A stretch of DNA of 64,000 bases from Longimicrobiales bacterium. Its GTDB lineage: Bacteria; Gemmatimonadota; Gemmatimonadetes; Longimicrobiales; Gaopeijiaceae. Below are positions 9,357-18,459 of the stretch, one piece after another. Location: positions 1-64,000 of the forward strand of contig JAQWPM010000006.1 of NCBI GenBank assembly GCA_029245345.1. The letters run 5' to 3'. Each line of letters opens with the position of its first letter. Position 1 is the stretch's first letter. The notes beneath the pieces are model-generated. The model was given only the letters and a program-made list of their open reading frames with translations, was not told the origin of the DNA and did no database searches. The position numbers and the translations under genes are program-made.

Positions 9357-9950
9357 ATGCCCTCGACTCCCACCTCCCGCCGTGATTTCCTTCGCTCCAC
9401 CGGCCTCCTCGCTGTTGGAGGTGGTCTTGCGCTCTCCCTCACGGGATGCATGGAGGCCGCAGACTCAGCGTCCGAAGCCTTTGAAAACGGCGAGGGTCCC
9501 CGGGTCCTCACCGAAGAAGAGCGCCGTACTTTGGAGGCTTTCTCCGACCGGATCCTGCCGCCCGACGGCGACGCTCCAGGAGCGTCGGCTCTGGGCGCGG
9601 TTGTGTTCATGGATCACTACGCCGCCCAGAAGCCCGACGTTCTAGAGGTGATCCGTCATGGTCTCGAAGTCCTGGACGCCCGGGTGAGTGAGGCCCACCC
9701 TGACCCGGGCGGCTTCGCAGAGTTGGACGGCGACGCCATGGACGCCATCGTGGGTGGACTGGAGATGGATGCACCCGACGCGTTTTGGCCGCTGCAGAAC
9801 ATGGTGGTTTTCGGCGCGTTTTCGGCGCCGGCTAGAGGGGGGAACCGAGACAAGGCGGGCTGGGCTATGCTCGGGTATGACGACCGGATGGCGTGGCAGC
9901 CGCCCTTTGGATTCTACGATGCCCAAGCCGCCCAGGGAGGCGATCAATGA
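9357..9950 (+). CDS. Gluconate 2-dehydrogenase subunit 3-family protein, Tat-exported
   Basis: The 197-residue product begins with a twin-arginine signal (SRRDFLRSTGLL) that ends in a lipobox-like LSLTGC. The product is therefore probably exported folded and possibly lipidated. The mature part has the features of the gluconate 2-dehydrogenase gamma-subunit family (ERRTLEAFSDRILPPDGDAPGA, then a helical body ending GYDDRMAWQPPFGF). Such small subunits partner a flavoprotein dehydrogenase and aid its export. The start at ATG 9357 has AGAAGG upstream. The stop overlaps the next gene's start by 4 bp, which implies translational coupling with the GMC oxidoreductase. Confidence 0.88.
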   Translation: MPSTPTSRRDFLRSTGLLAVGGGLALSLTGCMEAADSASEAFENGEGPRVLTEEERRTLEAFSDRILPPDGDAPGASALGAVVFMDHYAAQKPDVLEVIRHGLEVLDARVSEAHPDPGGFAELDGDAMDAIVGGLEMDAPDAFWPLQNMVVFGAFSAPARGGNRDKAGWAMLGYDDRMAWQPPFGFYDAQAAQGGDQ

Positions 9951-11647
9951 GCCCCCGCATGCCTGGCCAGCCCATGAGCCGACGGGCGTTCCTCGCGCCG
10001 TCGGCCGTCACTTATCAGACCCGAGAGCAGGTGGACTTCGTGGTAATCGGGTCCGGCGCCGCCGGGGGCGTCATGGCTCGGGAGTTGTCTCAAGCGGGCT
10101 TCTCGGTGGTGGTACTGGAGCAGGGTCCCTATCGGCGCGCGACTGACGTGAGCCACGATGAGGTCGACATCACCTTCGACAAGGCGATTGCCGTCGACGA
10201 CCCTCAGACGTTTCGCCCCACGGCTTCCGACCCCGCCGAAACGCAGAAGGCACCGTTCCCTCCGGCCTTCTACGCCAAGACGGTGGGAGGGAGCAGCGCC
10301 CATTTCACCGGCAACTACTGGCGCTTCCGTCCCATCGATTTTCAGGAGCGCAGCGTCCTTGGGGCCATCCCTGGCACCGGCCTGGCGGACTGGCCCATCA
10401 GCTACGAGGACCTCGAACCCTACTACACCAAGGTGGACTGGGATGTGGGTGTGTCCGGTGCTCCTGGACCCAACGACCCGCCCCGCTCCCGAGGGTATCC
10501 CCATCCGCCCCTTCCCGTGAAGTCGTCCGGTGTGCTCTTCGAACGGGGAGCGCGGGCGCTGGGCTTCAATCCGTATCCGGCGCCCATGGCCATCCTCTCG
10601 GAGCCCCGTCCGGGACGCGGCTCCTGCGTCCATTGCGGTTCGTGCATGGGATTCATGTGCGAGATGAACGCTAAGTCGTCGACCTTGGCCAGTCTGATCC
10701 CCGAGGCCGAGGCCACCGGGAAGTGCGAGATCCGAGCGGAGAGCACGGTGCACCGCATCGAACTGAACGACGACGGCCGGGTGCGCGAAGTGGTGTACTA
10801 CGACCGGGACGGGGTCGTCCAGGCTCAGGCAGCCAAGGCCGTGGTGCTGTGCGCCAACGGCGCTGAGACCCCACGAATCCTGTTCATGTCGGAGTCGTCG
10901 GGCTTTCCGCAGGGGTTGGCCAACGGCAGCGGCATGGTGGGCACGCATCTCATGTTCAATGGGAACGGGTTGGCCCACGGCCAGTTCGAGGAACCGTTGA
11001 ACGAGTTCAAGAGCGTCCAGGTGACGCGGATCTGCACCGACTGGTACGACTCGGATCCCAAGCGGGGCTTCTACGGCGGGGGCGGGATGGATGGGCGGAT
11101 GATGTTCTCGCAGCCCATTCTCTTTGCGTTGACCGGACTTCCCCCCGACTCGCCGGCGTGGGGGCCAGAGTTCCGGCGCACCCTGGCCCGTCAGTTCAAT
11201 CGCACGATGCAGATCGCGACGCACTCCACCTCGCTTCCCCTGGCGACCAACACGGTGACGTTGGACGACGAGGTCACGGATCAATACGGCCGTCCAGGGC
11301 TCCGGGTCACGTATAAGGACCACCCGGACGACCTGGCCATGGTGACATTCCTCCGGGATCGAGCCGGGGAGATCCTAGAGGCGGCGGGTGCCACGAAGGT
11401 CTGGAAGGATCCCGTGGGGGAGCAGAACGTGGGCTTCCACCTGTTGGGTACCTGCCGCATGGGCGACGACCCCGCCACTTCCGTGGTGGACAAGTATCAC
11501 CGGAGCCATGAGGTGCGGAACCTGTTCATCTGCGACGGGAGCAGTCTTGTTACGTCGGGGAGAGGACAGCCCACCATGACGATCCAGGCGCTGGCCTTCC
11601 GGGCGGCGGAGCACATCGCGGAGGCGGCCAGGAAAGGCGACATCTGA
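9947..11647 (+). CDS. GMC-family flavin oxidoreductase
   Basis: The 566-residue product has an N-terminal FAD-binding Rossmann motif (VIGSGAAGGVMARELSQAGF), a Cys-rich stretch HCGSCMGFMCEM near the middle, and the C-terminal GMC segment GFHLLGTCRMG...FICDGS...GRGQPTMTIQ. It should oxidise a sugar or other alcohol and pass electrons to a quinone or cytochrome. It forms a complex with the upstream small subunit, whose Tat signal probably carries both across the membrane. The start ATG 9947 lies in an ATGA overlap and is preceded by GGGAGG. The Cys cluster may bind an Fe-S centre (inference). No cytochrome c subunit is adjacent. Confidence 0.9.
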   Translation: MSPRMPGQPMSRRAFLAPSAVTYQTREQVDFVVIGSGAAGGVMARELSQAGFSVVVLEQGPYRRATDVSHDEVDITFDKAIAVDDPQTFRPTASDPAETQKAPFPPAFYAKTVGGSSAHFTGNYWRFRPIDFQERSVLGAIPGTGLADWPISYEDLEPYYTKVDWDVGVSGAPGPNDPPRSRGYPHPPLPVKSSGVLFERGARALGFNPYPAPMAILSEPRPGRGSCVHCGSCMGFMCEMNAKSSTLASLIPEAEATGKCEIRAESTVHRIELNDDGRVREVVYYDRDGVVQAQAAKAVVLCANGAETPRILFMSESSGFPQGLANGSGMVGTHLMFNGNGLAHGQFEEPLNEFKSVQVTRICTDWYDSDPKRGFYGGGGMDGRMMFSQPILFALTGLPPDSPAWGPEFRRTLARQFNRTMQIATHSTSLPLATNTVTLDDEVTDQYGRPGLRVTYKDHPDDLAMVTFLRDRAGEILEAAGATKVWKDPVGEQNVGFHLLGTCRMGDDPATSVVDKYHRSHEVRNLFICDGSSLVTSGRGQPTMTIQALAFRAAEHIAEAARKGDI

Positions 11648-12105
11648 TGGATATGGATGCGACCCTCGCTCGACGACGAAGCGCTACCCAGAAGGATAGG
11701 CGATCCAACCGTCGCCTAGCGTCAGGACGCACGGTAGGGCGGGGATAGCAGTGGGACAAGGAAGGGTGCCGGATGGCTAGGGCGCATCCCGAAGGCCGGA
11801 AAGTCAGGGCGTCGGGGGAGGTGGAGGTGGGATGGTGGAATGGGCCGGTTGGATGCTCAGATGGGCGGGCTGGGCGAAGGGCCAGTCTCCGCCAGGTGGA
11901 GCCGAAGCGGAACGGTCCGAGGGTGCCGTCGACCGCCAGGATCGGCGCCGCGCGGAAGAAGAACGCCGGGAGGGCGCAGCCTGTACCGTAGGTCGTGTCT
12001 CATTGGAAGAGCCAACGTCGCCCGATCATCCGGGGGTTCCCCAAGGCATTGGTGCATGGCTCCGAATTGAGGACGGACCCCTGGTCCCCCGGACCGGGAT
12101 CTTCA
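11648..12105. other. Convergent intergenic region
   Basis: Between the GMC gene and the DUF1028 gene there are 458 bp that contain one copy of the 103-bp dispersed repeat. The rest is GC-rich and lacks a convincing gene; a forward frame from 11832 reads hydrophilic residues but runs into the opposite-strand gene. Confidence 0.5.
11694..11796. repeat. 103-bp dispersed repeat, copy 1
   Basis: About 88 of 103 positions match 27854-27956 in the same orientation without gaps. The best-conserved cores are GCACGGTAGGGCGGGGAT and GACAAGGAAGGGTGCCGGAT. This copy contains two small perfect hairpins: GCGTC-AG-GACGC, and GGCGA...TCGCC. It carries no gene and lies about 46 bp after the GMC stop codon. 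Confidence 0.8.
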
Positions 12106-12918
12106 TCAGCGACCAGAACCCCTTCGTTGTGCCTGGATCCGGTCCCTCTGCTGGCCAGCCAGTTCCACTAGCCTGCGCAACTCCACGATGGGGTTGTCAG
12201 CGTCGTCTACCTGCAGGCGGAGGACCACGTCGTTGTTGAGCCAAACACCGCCGTCCTCTTTGACGATGAGCATGGCGGCGGACTGCATGCCCCGGATGTC
12301 CCCACCCGCGGCCTGCCCAGCCTCCAGCGCTGCCATGAGCCGATAGGACAGGTGGCCCTCGGTCTCATTGAAGGCCCGCACCATCCCCTCGACCACCTCC
12401 GGGCCTGCCAGAATGTTGCCTTGAGCAGAGACGTACCGCTCGATCTTGTGCCCCGCCCAGGTAGACGCCTGTGGACCGGTGTGGGTGGCCACGTTTCCTT
12501 GGAAGTCCATCACGGAGAACTGGCGCCCTTCTATGGTCCATCGCTCCGGGTCCGGGTTGGGGTCGGCATCCAGGATGGTACGGACCACCACGTCGGGGGA
12601 ATATCCCAGGGCCAAGAGTTCCAGCGCCTGAGGGCCGTAGCTCACGTCCACGATGGCCTGGGTGGCTGCGACGCCGACACCGGCCTTCGCCCAGAGGACT
12701 CCATTCCCCACGGAGAAGACCCGGGACTGGACGGCAGCCCCGATCTCTCCCGTCTCGGGGTCGAAGCCGAGGATGGAGAAGGTTGCCACAGGTGGCCAGG
12801 GTAGGTCAGCCTTGACCGAGGCCTGCTGCTGCCCTGCGAGAGATGACCCCTCCATAGCCGAGTAGAGGGTGAGGCTGGCGATGAGGATGAGGAGGGGCGA
12901 GCGTGTTGACATCTTCAT
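12106..12918 (-). CDS. DUF1028 family secreted protein
   Basis: The 270-residue product has an N-terminal signal peptide and then a DUF1028 domain: FSILGFDPETGEIGAAVQSR, the GVGVAATQAIVDVSYG motif, and a distal NDVVLRLQVDD. The family has an Ntn-hydrolase-like fold and is often found near peptide or amide catabolism genes; its reaction is unknown. The start at ATG 12918 directly precedes the hydrophobic signal. It is a single gene, convergent with the GMC operon and divergent from the susC gene. Confidence 0.87.
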   Translation of the reverse strand: MKMSTRSPLLILIASLTLYSAMEGSSLAGQQQASVKADLPWPPVATFSILGFDPETGEIGAAVQSRVFSVGNGVLWAKAGVGVAATQAIVDVSYGPQALELLALGYSPDVVVRTILDADPNPDPERWTIEGRQFSVMDFQGNVATHTGPQASTWAGHKIERYVSAQGNILAGPEVVEGMVRAFNETEGHLSYRLMAALEAGQAAGGDIRGMQSAAMLIVKEDGGVWLNNDVVLRLQVDDADNPIVELRRLVELAGQQRDRIQAQRRGSGR

Positions 12919-13167
12919 GCGGAGGACCTGGATAAAGGCGGGGTCGCGGCGTTCGGTGGAGTAGATGCTTCACGTGACGGCGGGCAGGCGCAAGGTCTTA
13001 GCTTGACTGGGTAGCGACCTGCCTCAGGCACGGTAGATGAAGAAGGGCCTTGCCGTAATCGAGCCCTTGTGTGAGTATGATGGCGACCTCGGCCTCGGTC
13101 GATAACGACGCGTCCAGTTCGTGAAGCGTTCGCGCTGTGTAAGATTGCCCGGGGTGTCGTCGCAGTA

Positions 13168-16100
13168 ATGAGCGAGTTTCGTAACCTACAGCAGGAAATA
13201 CAAACCGTGTTAAGACAAGTCGTCAGCCACTCCGGCCTAGCGAGGATGTTGGCTGTCCTCGTTGTAGTCGGCGCATTAATTCCGGTGAGCGCCCAGGCGC
13301 AGACCGGAAACGTCACAGGTAGTGTCGTAGCTGCTACAACTGGGCAGCCCATCAACGGGGTGCAGGTGAGCATCGTCGGCACGACACAGGGAGCCCTGAG
13401 CAACGCCAATGGTCGCTTCCTGGTTACTAATGTGATTGCAGGCACCGTAACGGTAAGGGTGAACTATGTAGGTTATGGAACGCAGACCCAGGAAGTCACC
13501 GTCACCAGCGGCGGGACGGCGTTGGCCGAGTTCCGTCTCGAGATCTCCGCGGTTTCCCTCGACGAGATCGTGGTCACCGGGACCGCTGGCGCTGTGGAGC
13601 GTCGCAAGATCGGCGTGTCCCTGGCATCCTTGGACATTGGGGCTATCAGCGAGGCCCAGCCCATCACAAGCTTCGGCCAGGCCATGGAGGGCCGCGTTCC
13701 TGGCCTTCGGTCCATCGGGACTGTGGGCGGCGTGGGCGCCACCCGTGAACTCCGTATCCGAGGTACCGACAGCTTCAGCCTCGGCCAGCGCCCCGTCGTC
13801 TACATCGACGGCGTGCGCGTGGATAGCCGGGGTGGCGAGTGGACGAGAGGTGGCTTGGGGAGCTCCAGCATGACCTGCTGCTCCTTCTCCGGCGGTGCCG
13901 GTGAAGACCGCCTGTCCGACCTCAACCCTGACGAAATCGATCGCATCGAGATCATCAAGGGTCCGGCAGCGGCAACGCTGTACGGCTCGGAGGCTTCCGG
14001 CGGTGTGATCCAGGTCTTCACGAAGCGTGGCCGCGCCAATAGCCCGGCTAACTTCAGTCTCACCACCAACGTGGGCTTCAACCAGCATCGGAAGAACTTC
14101 CCCACAGCCCTGCGGAGTCAGCGCGACTTCGGTAAGGACGGATTCGCCGCTTGGGACCCGAACGAGACGCTCATCCAAAAGGGTCTCATCAACAGTTACA
14201 ACCTCAACGTGGACGGCGGTGGGGAGAACATCACCTACTTCGTCTCCGGTGGTTTCAACTATGAAGAGGGCTCTGTCCAGCCCAACGACCAGAAGAAGGG
14301 GAACCTGCGGGTGAACCTGAACTGGACCGTGGGTGACAATTTCACGGTGGGTGTGACCTCCGGGTACGTCCGGAATCGGATCATGTCTCTCCAGTCCGGG
14401 AACAACTGGTTGGGCATCTACACCAACGCCCTTCTGTCCAATCCCCGGAACGCCACGCCAGAGTTGCCCTACGGTGGCGGTCTCGACGTGAACGTGGCTG
14501 ATGCCCAGGCCATCTCCACGTATGCAGATGCCGACCGCTGGACTGGTGCTTTGACCCTGAACTACAATCAGAGCAGCAATCTCACACACAAGGCCACCTT
14601 TGGTCTGGACGCGCTCACCGACCAGAAGACGCGCATCCTGCCCTTCGGCAACCACTACACCTACATCGGCGAGAGTGGCGAGCGGAACATCGGGTACAGG
14701 AACGCCCGCAAGTTCACCGGCGACTACCTGGGGAATCTGAACTACGATCTCCCCTGGTTCTCAGGCGCCCTCGCCTTCGGTGGACAGGCGTACTGGGACG
14801 TGACTTCCACGTCTGTGGCGACCGGTAAGGACTATGCCGGCCCCGGTGTGACTATGGTGGGTGGCGCTGCCCGGACCTTCGGCGGTGAGACCTTCAGTGA
14901 GTCGGTCAACATTGGAGCCTTCGTCCAGAATCGCTTCGACCTGGGCGACCTTTTCGTCACCCTGGCGGCTCGCGTCGACGGGAACAGCGCCTTTGGTGAG
15001 AACTACGGCCTCCAGCTGTACCCCAAGGCCGACATGGCCTACAACATTCCCCTCAGCGGGTCCGGCTTCCTGAGCCAATTGAAGGTGCGGGCTGCTATTG
15101 GTACGGCGGGCAAGGCGCCTGGCCCCTTCGACCAGTTCCAGACGTACACACCGAACACGGTGTTGGACGACGAAGCTGGTGTCAGTCCCTCTAACCCGGG
15201 GAACTCCGCGCTTGAGCCCGAGAACAAGACCGAGTACGAGGCGGGATTCGACATGGGTCTCTTTGACAACCGTGTCGGCGTGGACTTTACATTCTACAAT
15301 GCCACCACAACGAATGCCCTCCTGGGTATTGCGCTTCCTCCGAGCTCGGGCTTCTCCTCGTCCCAGAGGCGGAACGTGGGCAAGATCCTGAACCGCGGCT
15401 TCGAGGTGAGCATGAATTCCACGCTGGTGGACGCGAGTTCATTCAGGTGGTCCGCAGGCGTAAACTACGAGTGGAGCCACAACGAGATCCTGGATCTGGG
15501 TGATACGGCCATTCCCGACTCGCTTCCGGTTTACAGCTCGACCGGTGGAGACGTGCCGACCAGTTGGAATTACTTCAACAGCCTGGGCAGCTACCGCGAG
15601 GGGTACGCGGTAGGAACCAACGTCAACCGGATGATCGTGGGGTATGACGCCGCGACCACCACACACACCCGCTCCACCTACAGGGCGTTCCTGGGGAATC
15701 TCTTCCCGGACCATATGGCATCGTTGAACAACGACTTCCAGTTCGGTGAGTCGTTGCGCATGAACGTCCAGTTCAGGGGCGAGTGGGGCGCGGTCATGGG
15801 CAACAGCGACCGGAGCTACGGCGTGCGGCAGTATGCGTACGACGAGTACAACCAGTTCCTGGACGCTTCGAACGAGCCCACAGCCCAGGCCGACTCGATC
15901 CTGGACTACATGAGGAAGGTGACTCCGTCGGATTCCCGGGACCACATCCGGCTCCAGGAGATCGCTCTCACGTACGACCTTCCGGAATGGCTGCTGAACC
16001 CGGTGGGACTCCAGCGCACGTCCATGACGTTGTCTGGCTACAATCTCATGTGGTGGGACGACTGCAACTGCCCCGACCCGAACCAGCAGTACCAAGGCGG

Positions 16101-16179
16101 GGCTGACTACAGCACGAGCCCATTCCTAGGGTTACCGCAGCCGCGAAGATTCATGATATCCTTCCGGACGAGGTTCTAA
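13168..16179 (+). CDS. SusC/RagA-type TonB-linked outer-membrane receptor
   Basis: The 1003-residue product has an N-terminal export signal ending VSAQAQ (about residue 45). A carboxypeptidase-regulatory-like beta-sandwich follows (NVTGSVVAATTGQPINGVQVSIVG), then a TonB-box-like VSLDEIVVTGTAG, a plug domain (VPGLRSIG, RGTDSF, VYIDGVRVD, IEIIKGPAAATLYGSEASGGVI) and a long beta-barrel that ends in FMISFRTRF with terminal Phe. It should import an oligomeric nutrient, perhaps a peptide or glycan, using TonB energy. The SusD-like lipoprotein gene follows after 49 bp, so both form the usual transporter pair. The ligand cannot be told from sequence. Confidence 0.95.
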   Translation: MSEFRNLQQEIQTVLRQVVSHSGLARMLAVLVVVGALIPVSAQAQTGNVTGSVVAATTGQPINGVQVSIVGTTQGALSNANGRFLVTNVIAGTVTVRVNYVGYGTQTQEVTVTSGGTALAEFRLEISAVSLDEIVVTGTAGAVERRKIGVSLASLDIGAISEAQPITSFGQAMEGRVPGLRSIGTVGGVGATRELRIRGTDSFSLGQRPVVYIDGVRVDSRGGEWTRGGLGSSSMTCCSFSGGAGEDRLSDLNPDEIDRIEIIKGPAAATLYGSEASGGVIQVFTKRGRANSPANFSLTTNVGFNQHRKNFPTALRSQRDFGKDGFAAWDPNETLIQKGLINSYNLNVDGGGENITYFVSGGFNYEEGSVQPNDQKKGNLRVNLNWTVGDNFTVGVTSGYVRNRIMSLQSGNNWLGIYTNALLSNPRNATPELPYGGGLDVNVADAQAISTYADADRWTGALTLNYNQSSNLTHKATFGLDALTDQKTRILPFGNHYTYIGESGERNIGYRNARKFTGDYLGNLNYDLPWFSGALAFGGQAYWDVTSTSVATGKDYAGPGVTMVGGAARTFGGETFSESVNIGAFVQNRFDLGDLFVTLAARVDGNSAFGENYGLQLYPKADMAYNIPLSGSGFLSQLKVRAAIGTAGKAPGPFDQFQTYTPNTVLDDEAGVSPSNPGNSALEPENKTEYEAGFDMGLFDNRVGVDFTFYNATTTNALLGIALPPSSGFSSSQRRNVGKILNRGFEVSMNSTLVDASSFRWSAGVNYEWSHNEILDLGDTAIPDSLPVYSSTGGDVPTSWNYFNSLGSYREGYAVGTNVNRMIVGYDAATTTHTRSTYRAFLGNLFPDHMASLNNDFQFGESLRMNVQFRGEWGAVMGNSDRSYGVRQYAYDEYNQFLDASNEPTAQADSILDYMRKVTPSDSRDHIRLQEIALTYDLPEWLLNPVGLQRTSMTLSGYNLMWWDDCNCPDPNQQYQGGADYSTSPFLGLPQPRRFMISFRTRF

Positions 16180-16228
16180 GGCTATGAACCACATGACGCC
16201 TGGAATCAATGACTCGAGGAAGACGAAC

Positions 16229-17533
16229 ATGAAACGCAGATTCACTTTCGGGATTAGCTTGGCCGTTGCAGCTGTGGTCGGTCTCTCCGCGTGCGGAGAG
16301 CTTTTGACCGTCTCCGACCCTCAACGGTACACCGCTACTGACCTCGACAACGCCCTTCCCGCTGTTGCCAACGGTGTGGAAGGCGCTGTCCACGAGGTGA
16401 TCGATTCGTGGGTGATATACCAAAATCTGTTGGGTGACATATACCAGCACACCGGTACGTGGTCCGGTTATGACGAGACCGATCATGGCTGGTTCATCTA
16501 CGGGGCCAACAGCATGCAGGGCGTCCAGAACAGCCTGCTCCGGGCCCGCTGGTTCGCCACGGCCGCCGAGGAACGGTTCGTGGAGGTGCTCGGTGCGGAG
16601 GCGGCGAGCAGCCCCTTGACCGCGCAGGCACGGCTTGGGGGTGCTCTGGCCGACATGGTCATAGGTATGACGTGGTGCGAGGCGCCGTTGGTTGAGGATG
16701 GCCCGGCGGTCTCCGACATGCAGGTTCTCGCGCAGGCGATTGACAAGTTTACCGCCACCATCGCGACGGCCAATTCGGCCGGCGCGTCGAACATCGCCAC
16801 GGCCGCTCTGGCCGGGCGGGCGCGGGCTAAGCTGGTCATGGGAGATTACGCTGGAGCGGCCGCAGACGCGGCGCAGGTGCCTGACGGCTTCAACTACGGC
16901 GCCAAGTTCAACAACCAGTCGAACAACTCGATCGTGACGCTAACCACCGCCACTTACAACAAAGCGGCCGGATATCAGGCGAAGTGGTGGAACCTGGTGG
17001 ACAGCGATGCCGCCGGTCCCACGCACATGCGTGATCCGTACACCAACGAGTACGATCCACGGAAGCCGATGTACTTCGTCGACGGCATTACGGCGACGGA
17101 CAACCTCACGATGCACTACAGCCAGTGGAAGTTCCAAGTGGAGACCGACGACATTCCGATGCTACACTCGGACGCGATGCGGTTGATCCAGGCCGAGAAT
17201 CTCTACCGGACCAATGACTACGCAGGTGCCATGACCATCCTCAACCAGCTCCGGGCGAACGTTGGCCTCACGGCCATCGCGGTGCCCACCGATGCCACGG
17301 TCATGCGTGACATTCTCCTCTCTGAGCGTGATGCTGAGCTGTTCATGGAGGGAATGAGGGCGGTGGACCTGTATCGCTTCGGACTCACCAAGGAGATCTT
17401 CGCGGCCATGAACGATGTCGAGCGTCCGGCCTCGGGCCGGCCCACCAAGTGGCCAATGAGCGAGACTGAGGCGTTGTACAACACCAACATCGTAGATGAT
17501 CTGGCGCAGCGTTGCCTGCCCGTAACCAGCTGA
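16229..17533 (+). CDS. SusD/RagB-like nutrient-binding lipoprotein
   Basis: The 434-residue product starts MKRRFTFGISLAV and has a lipobox at LSAC, so it should be an outer-membrane lipoprotein. The body is alpha-helical with the SusD C-terminal pattern (NLYRTNDYAGAMTILNQLRANVGL, then LSERDAELFMEGMRAVDLYRFG). It would cap the SusC barrel and bind substrate. I choose ATG 16229, which has GAGGAAG seven bases upstream, over the earlier ATG at 16184, which would put a long polar leader before the signal. Confidence 0.92.
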   Translation: MKRRFTFGISLAVAAVVGLSACGELLTVSDPQRYTATDLDNALPAVANGVEGAVHEVIDSWVIYQNLLGDIYQHTGTWSGYDETDHGWFIYGANSMQGVQNSLLRARWFATAAEERFVEVLGAEAASSPLTAQARLGGALADMVIGMTWCEAPLVEDGPAVSDMQVLAQAIDKFTATIATANSAGASNIATAALAGRARAKLVMGDYAGAAADAAQVPDGFNYGAKFNNQSNNSIVTLTTATYNKAAGYQAKWWNLVDSDAAGPTHMRDPYTNEYDPRKPMYFVDGITATDNLTMHYSQWKFQVETDDIPMLHSDAMRLIQAENLYRTNDYAGAMTILNQLRANVGLTAIAVPTDATVMRDILLSERDAELFMEGMRAVDLYRFGLTKEIFAAMNDVERPASGRPTKWPMSETEALYNTNIVDDLAQRCLPVTS

Positions 17534-17571
17534 TTCGGCGATGATGTAGCAGTGAAGAAGTAATGTTGGAC

Positions 17572-17610
17572 AAGGAGGGCGGTACCTATATTCAGGTGCC
17601 GCCCTCCCTT
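17572..17610 (+). terminator. Stem-loop after susD, upstream of a TonB-plug protein gene
   Basis: AAGGAGGGCGGTACC (17572-17586) pairs with GGTGCCGCCCTCCCTT (17595-17610), with a GT wobble near the loop and one unpaired base. It follows the susD stop by about 40 bases and ends 7 bases before the ribosome site of the next gene. It may terminate the susCD transcript or attenuate read-through. Confidence 0.6.
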
Positions 17611-17628
17611 GTCATCGAGGAGTGTCGC

Positions 17629-18429
17629 TTGACGACGTCCAAACCGTACAGATCTCCACAACTCCGGAAGGCATGCGAGGCCGTCGCAGCATGCAGGCTT
17701 TTTCTTCTGCTTTCCCTCGTCGTCCTTGTGCTGGCACCCAAGGACCTGACCGCCAGACAGTCGAATGAAACTGCTGTGCGCGGAACGGTGGTGGATGTTG
17801 AGAGTGGCAAAGGATTAGAAGGGGCCGACGTCGTGCTCCATGGCACCTCGTTACGGGTGATCACCGATGAGCGGGGGCGCTTTCAGTTCGAGGGACCCGG
17901 ACTCGCACCCGGACCGTACCTCATGGAGGTGCGTCACCTCGGGTACGCCACGCGCGCGGACACGCTGTGGGTTCCCGATGGAGCCTCCATTGAGGTGACG
18001 CTGGCCGTCTCGGTGGAGCCCATCCGTCTGCCGGACTTGAAGGTTATCACGCGCTCTTTCCTCCTGGAGCTAAACGGCTTCTACGACCGCCAGCGTCAGG
18101 GGTACAGCGGGGTCTTCGTGGACCGTCCCGCCATCGAGAGGAAGCGTCCTAACTACGTGGCAGACCTCTTTCGCAACATCCCCGGCGTGGAAGTGGTGGG
18201 TGGACGGATCATAATGAGCCAGAGCTCAACGTTCAGCGGAGGGGGGCAAGGGTGCGCACCGGCGGTCTGGCTGGACGGAATCCGTTCGGACCGTTTCAGC
18301 TACGACAACATCCACCCGGACCAACTTGAAGGGGCCGAGGTCTATACGGGCGGCGGCGCGCCGATGAAGTACAACGACCTGTGTGGCACGGTCGTCATGT
18401 GGACCCGCGTGCCGATGCGGCGGCACTGA
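17629..18429 (+). CDS. TonB-plug domain protein without a barrel
   Basis: The 266-residue product has a signal anchor (LFLLLSLVVLVLA), a carboxypeptidase-regulatory-like domain (VRGTVVDVESGKGLEGADVVLHG) and a plug-like domain (VADLFRNIPGVEVVGGRII...CAPAVWLDGIRSD...LEGAEVYTGGG). It then stops at VVMWTR, where a TonB receptor would begin its barrel. Short proteins of this kind recur in SusC-rich genomes. They may act as soluble or membrane-bound plug domains that modulate transport; this role is inference. The start TTG 17629 is set by GAGGAG six bases upstream. The family relation is clear, but full-length truncation cannot be excluded. Confidence 0.78.
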   Translation: MTTSKPYRSPQLRKACEAVAACRLFLLLSLVVLVLAPKDLTARQSNETAVRGTVVDVESGKGLEGADVVLHGTSLRVITDERGRFQFEGPGLAPGPYLMEVRHLGYATRADTLWVPDGASIEVTLAVSVEPIRLPDLKVITRSFLLELNGFYDRQRQGYSGVFVDRPAIERKRPNYVADLFRNIPGVEVVGGRIIMSQSSTFSGGGQGCAPAVWLDGIRSDRFSYDNIHPDQLEGAEVYTGGGAPMKYNDLCGTVVMWTRVPMRRH

Positions 18430-18459
18430 GCCGGGAGGGCTAGGGAAGCCTTCTAGGTG

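Noticed and set aside
11832-12239. Forward frame of 135 codons after the GMC gene
   Set aside because: It overlaps the 3' end of the well-supported DUF1028 gene, lacks family similarity and has a poor start region.
12919-13167. Promoter for susC (TAAGAT at 13139-13144 with a weak -35)
   Set aside because: Only partial matches to consensus and no supporting spacing; not strong enough to list.
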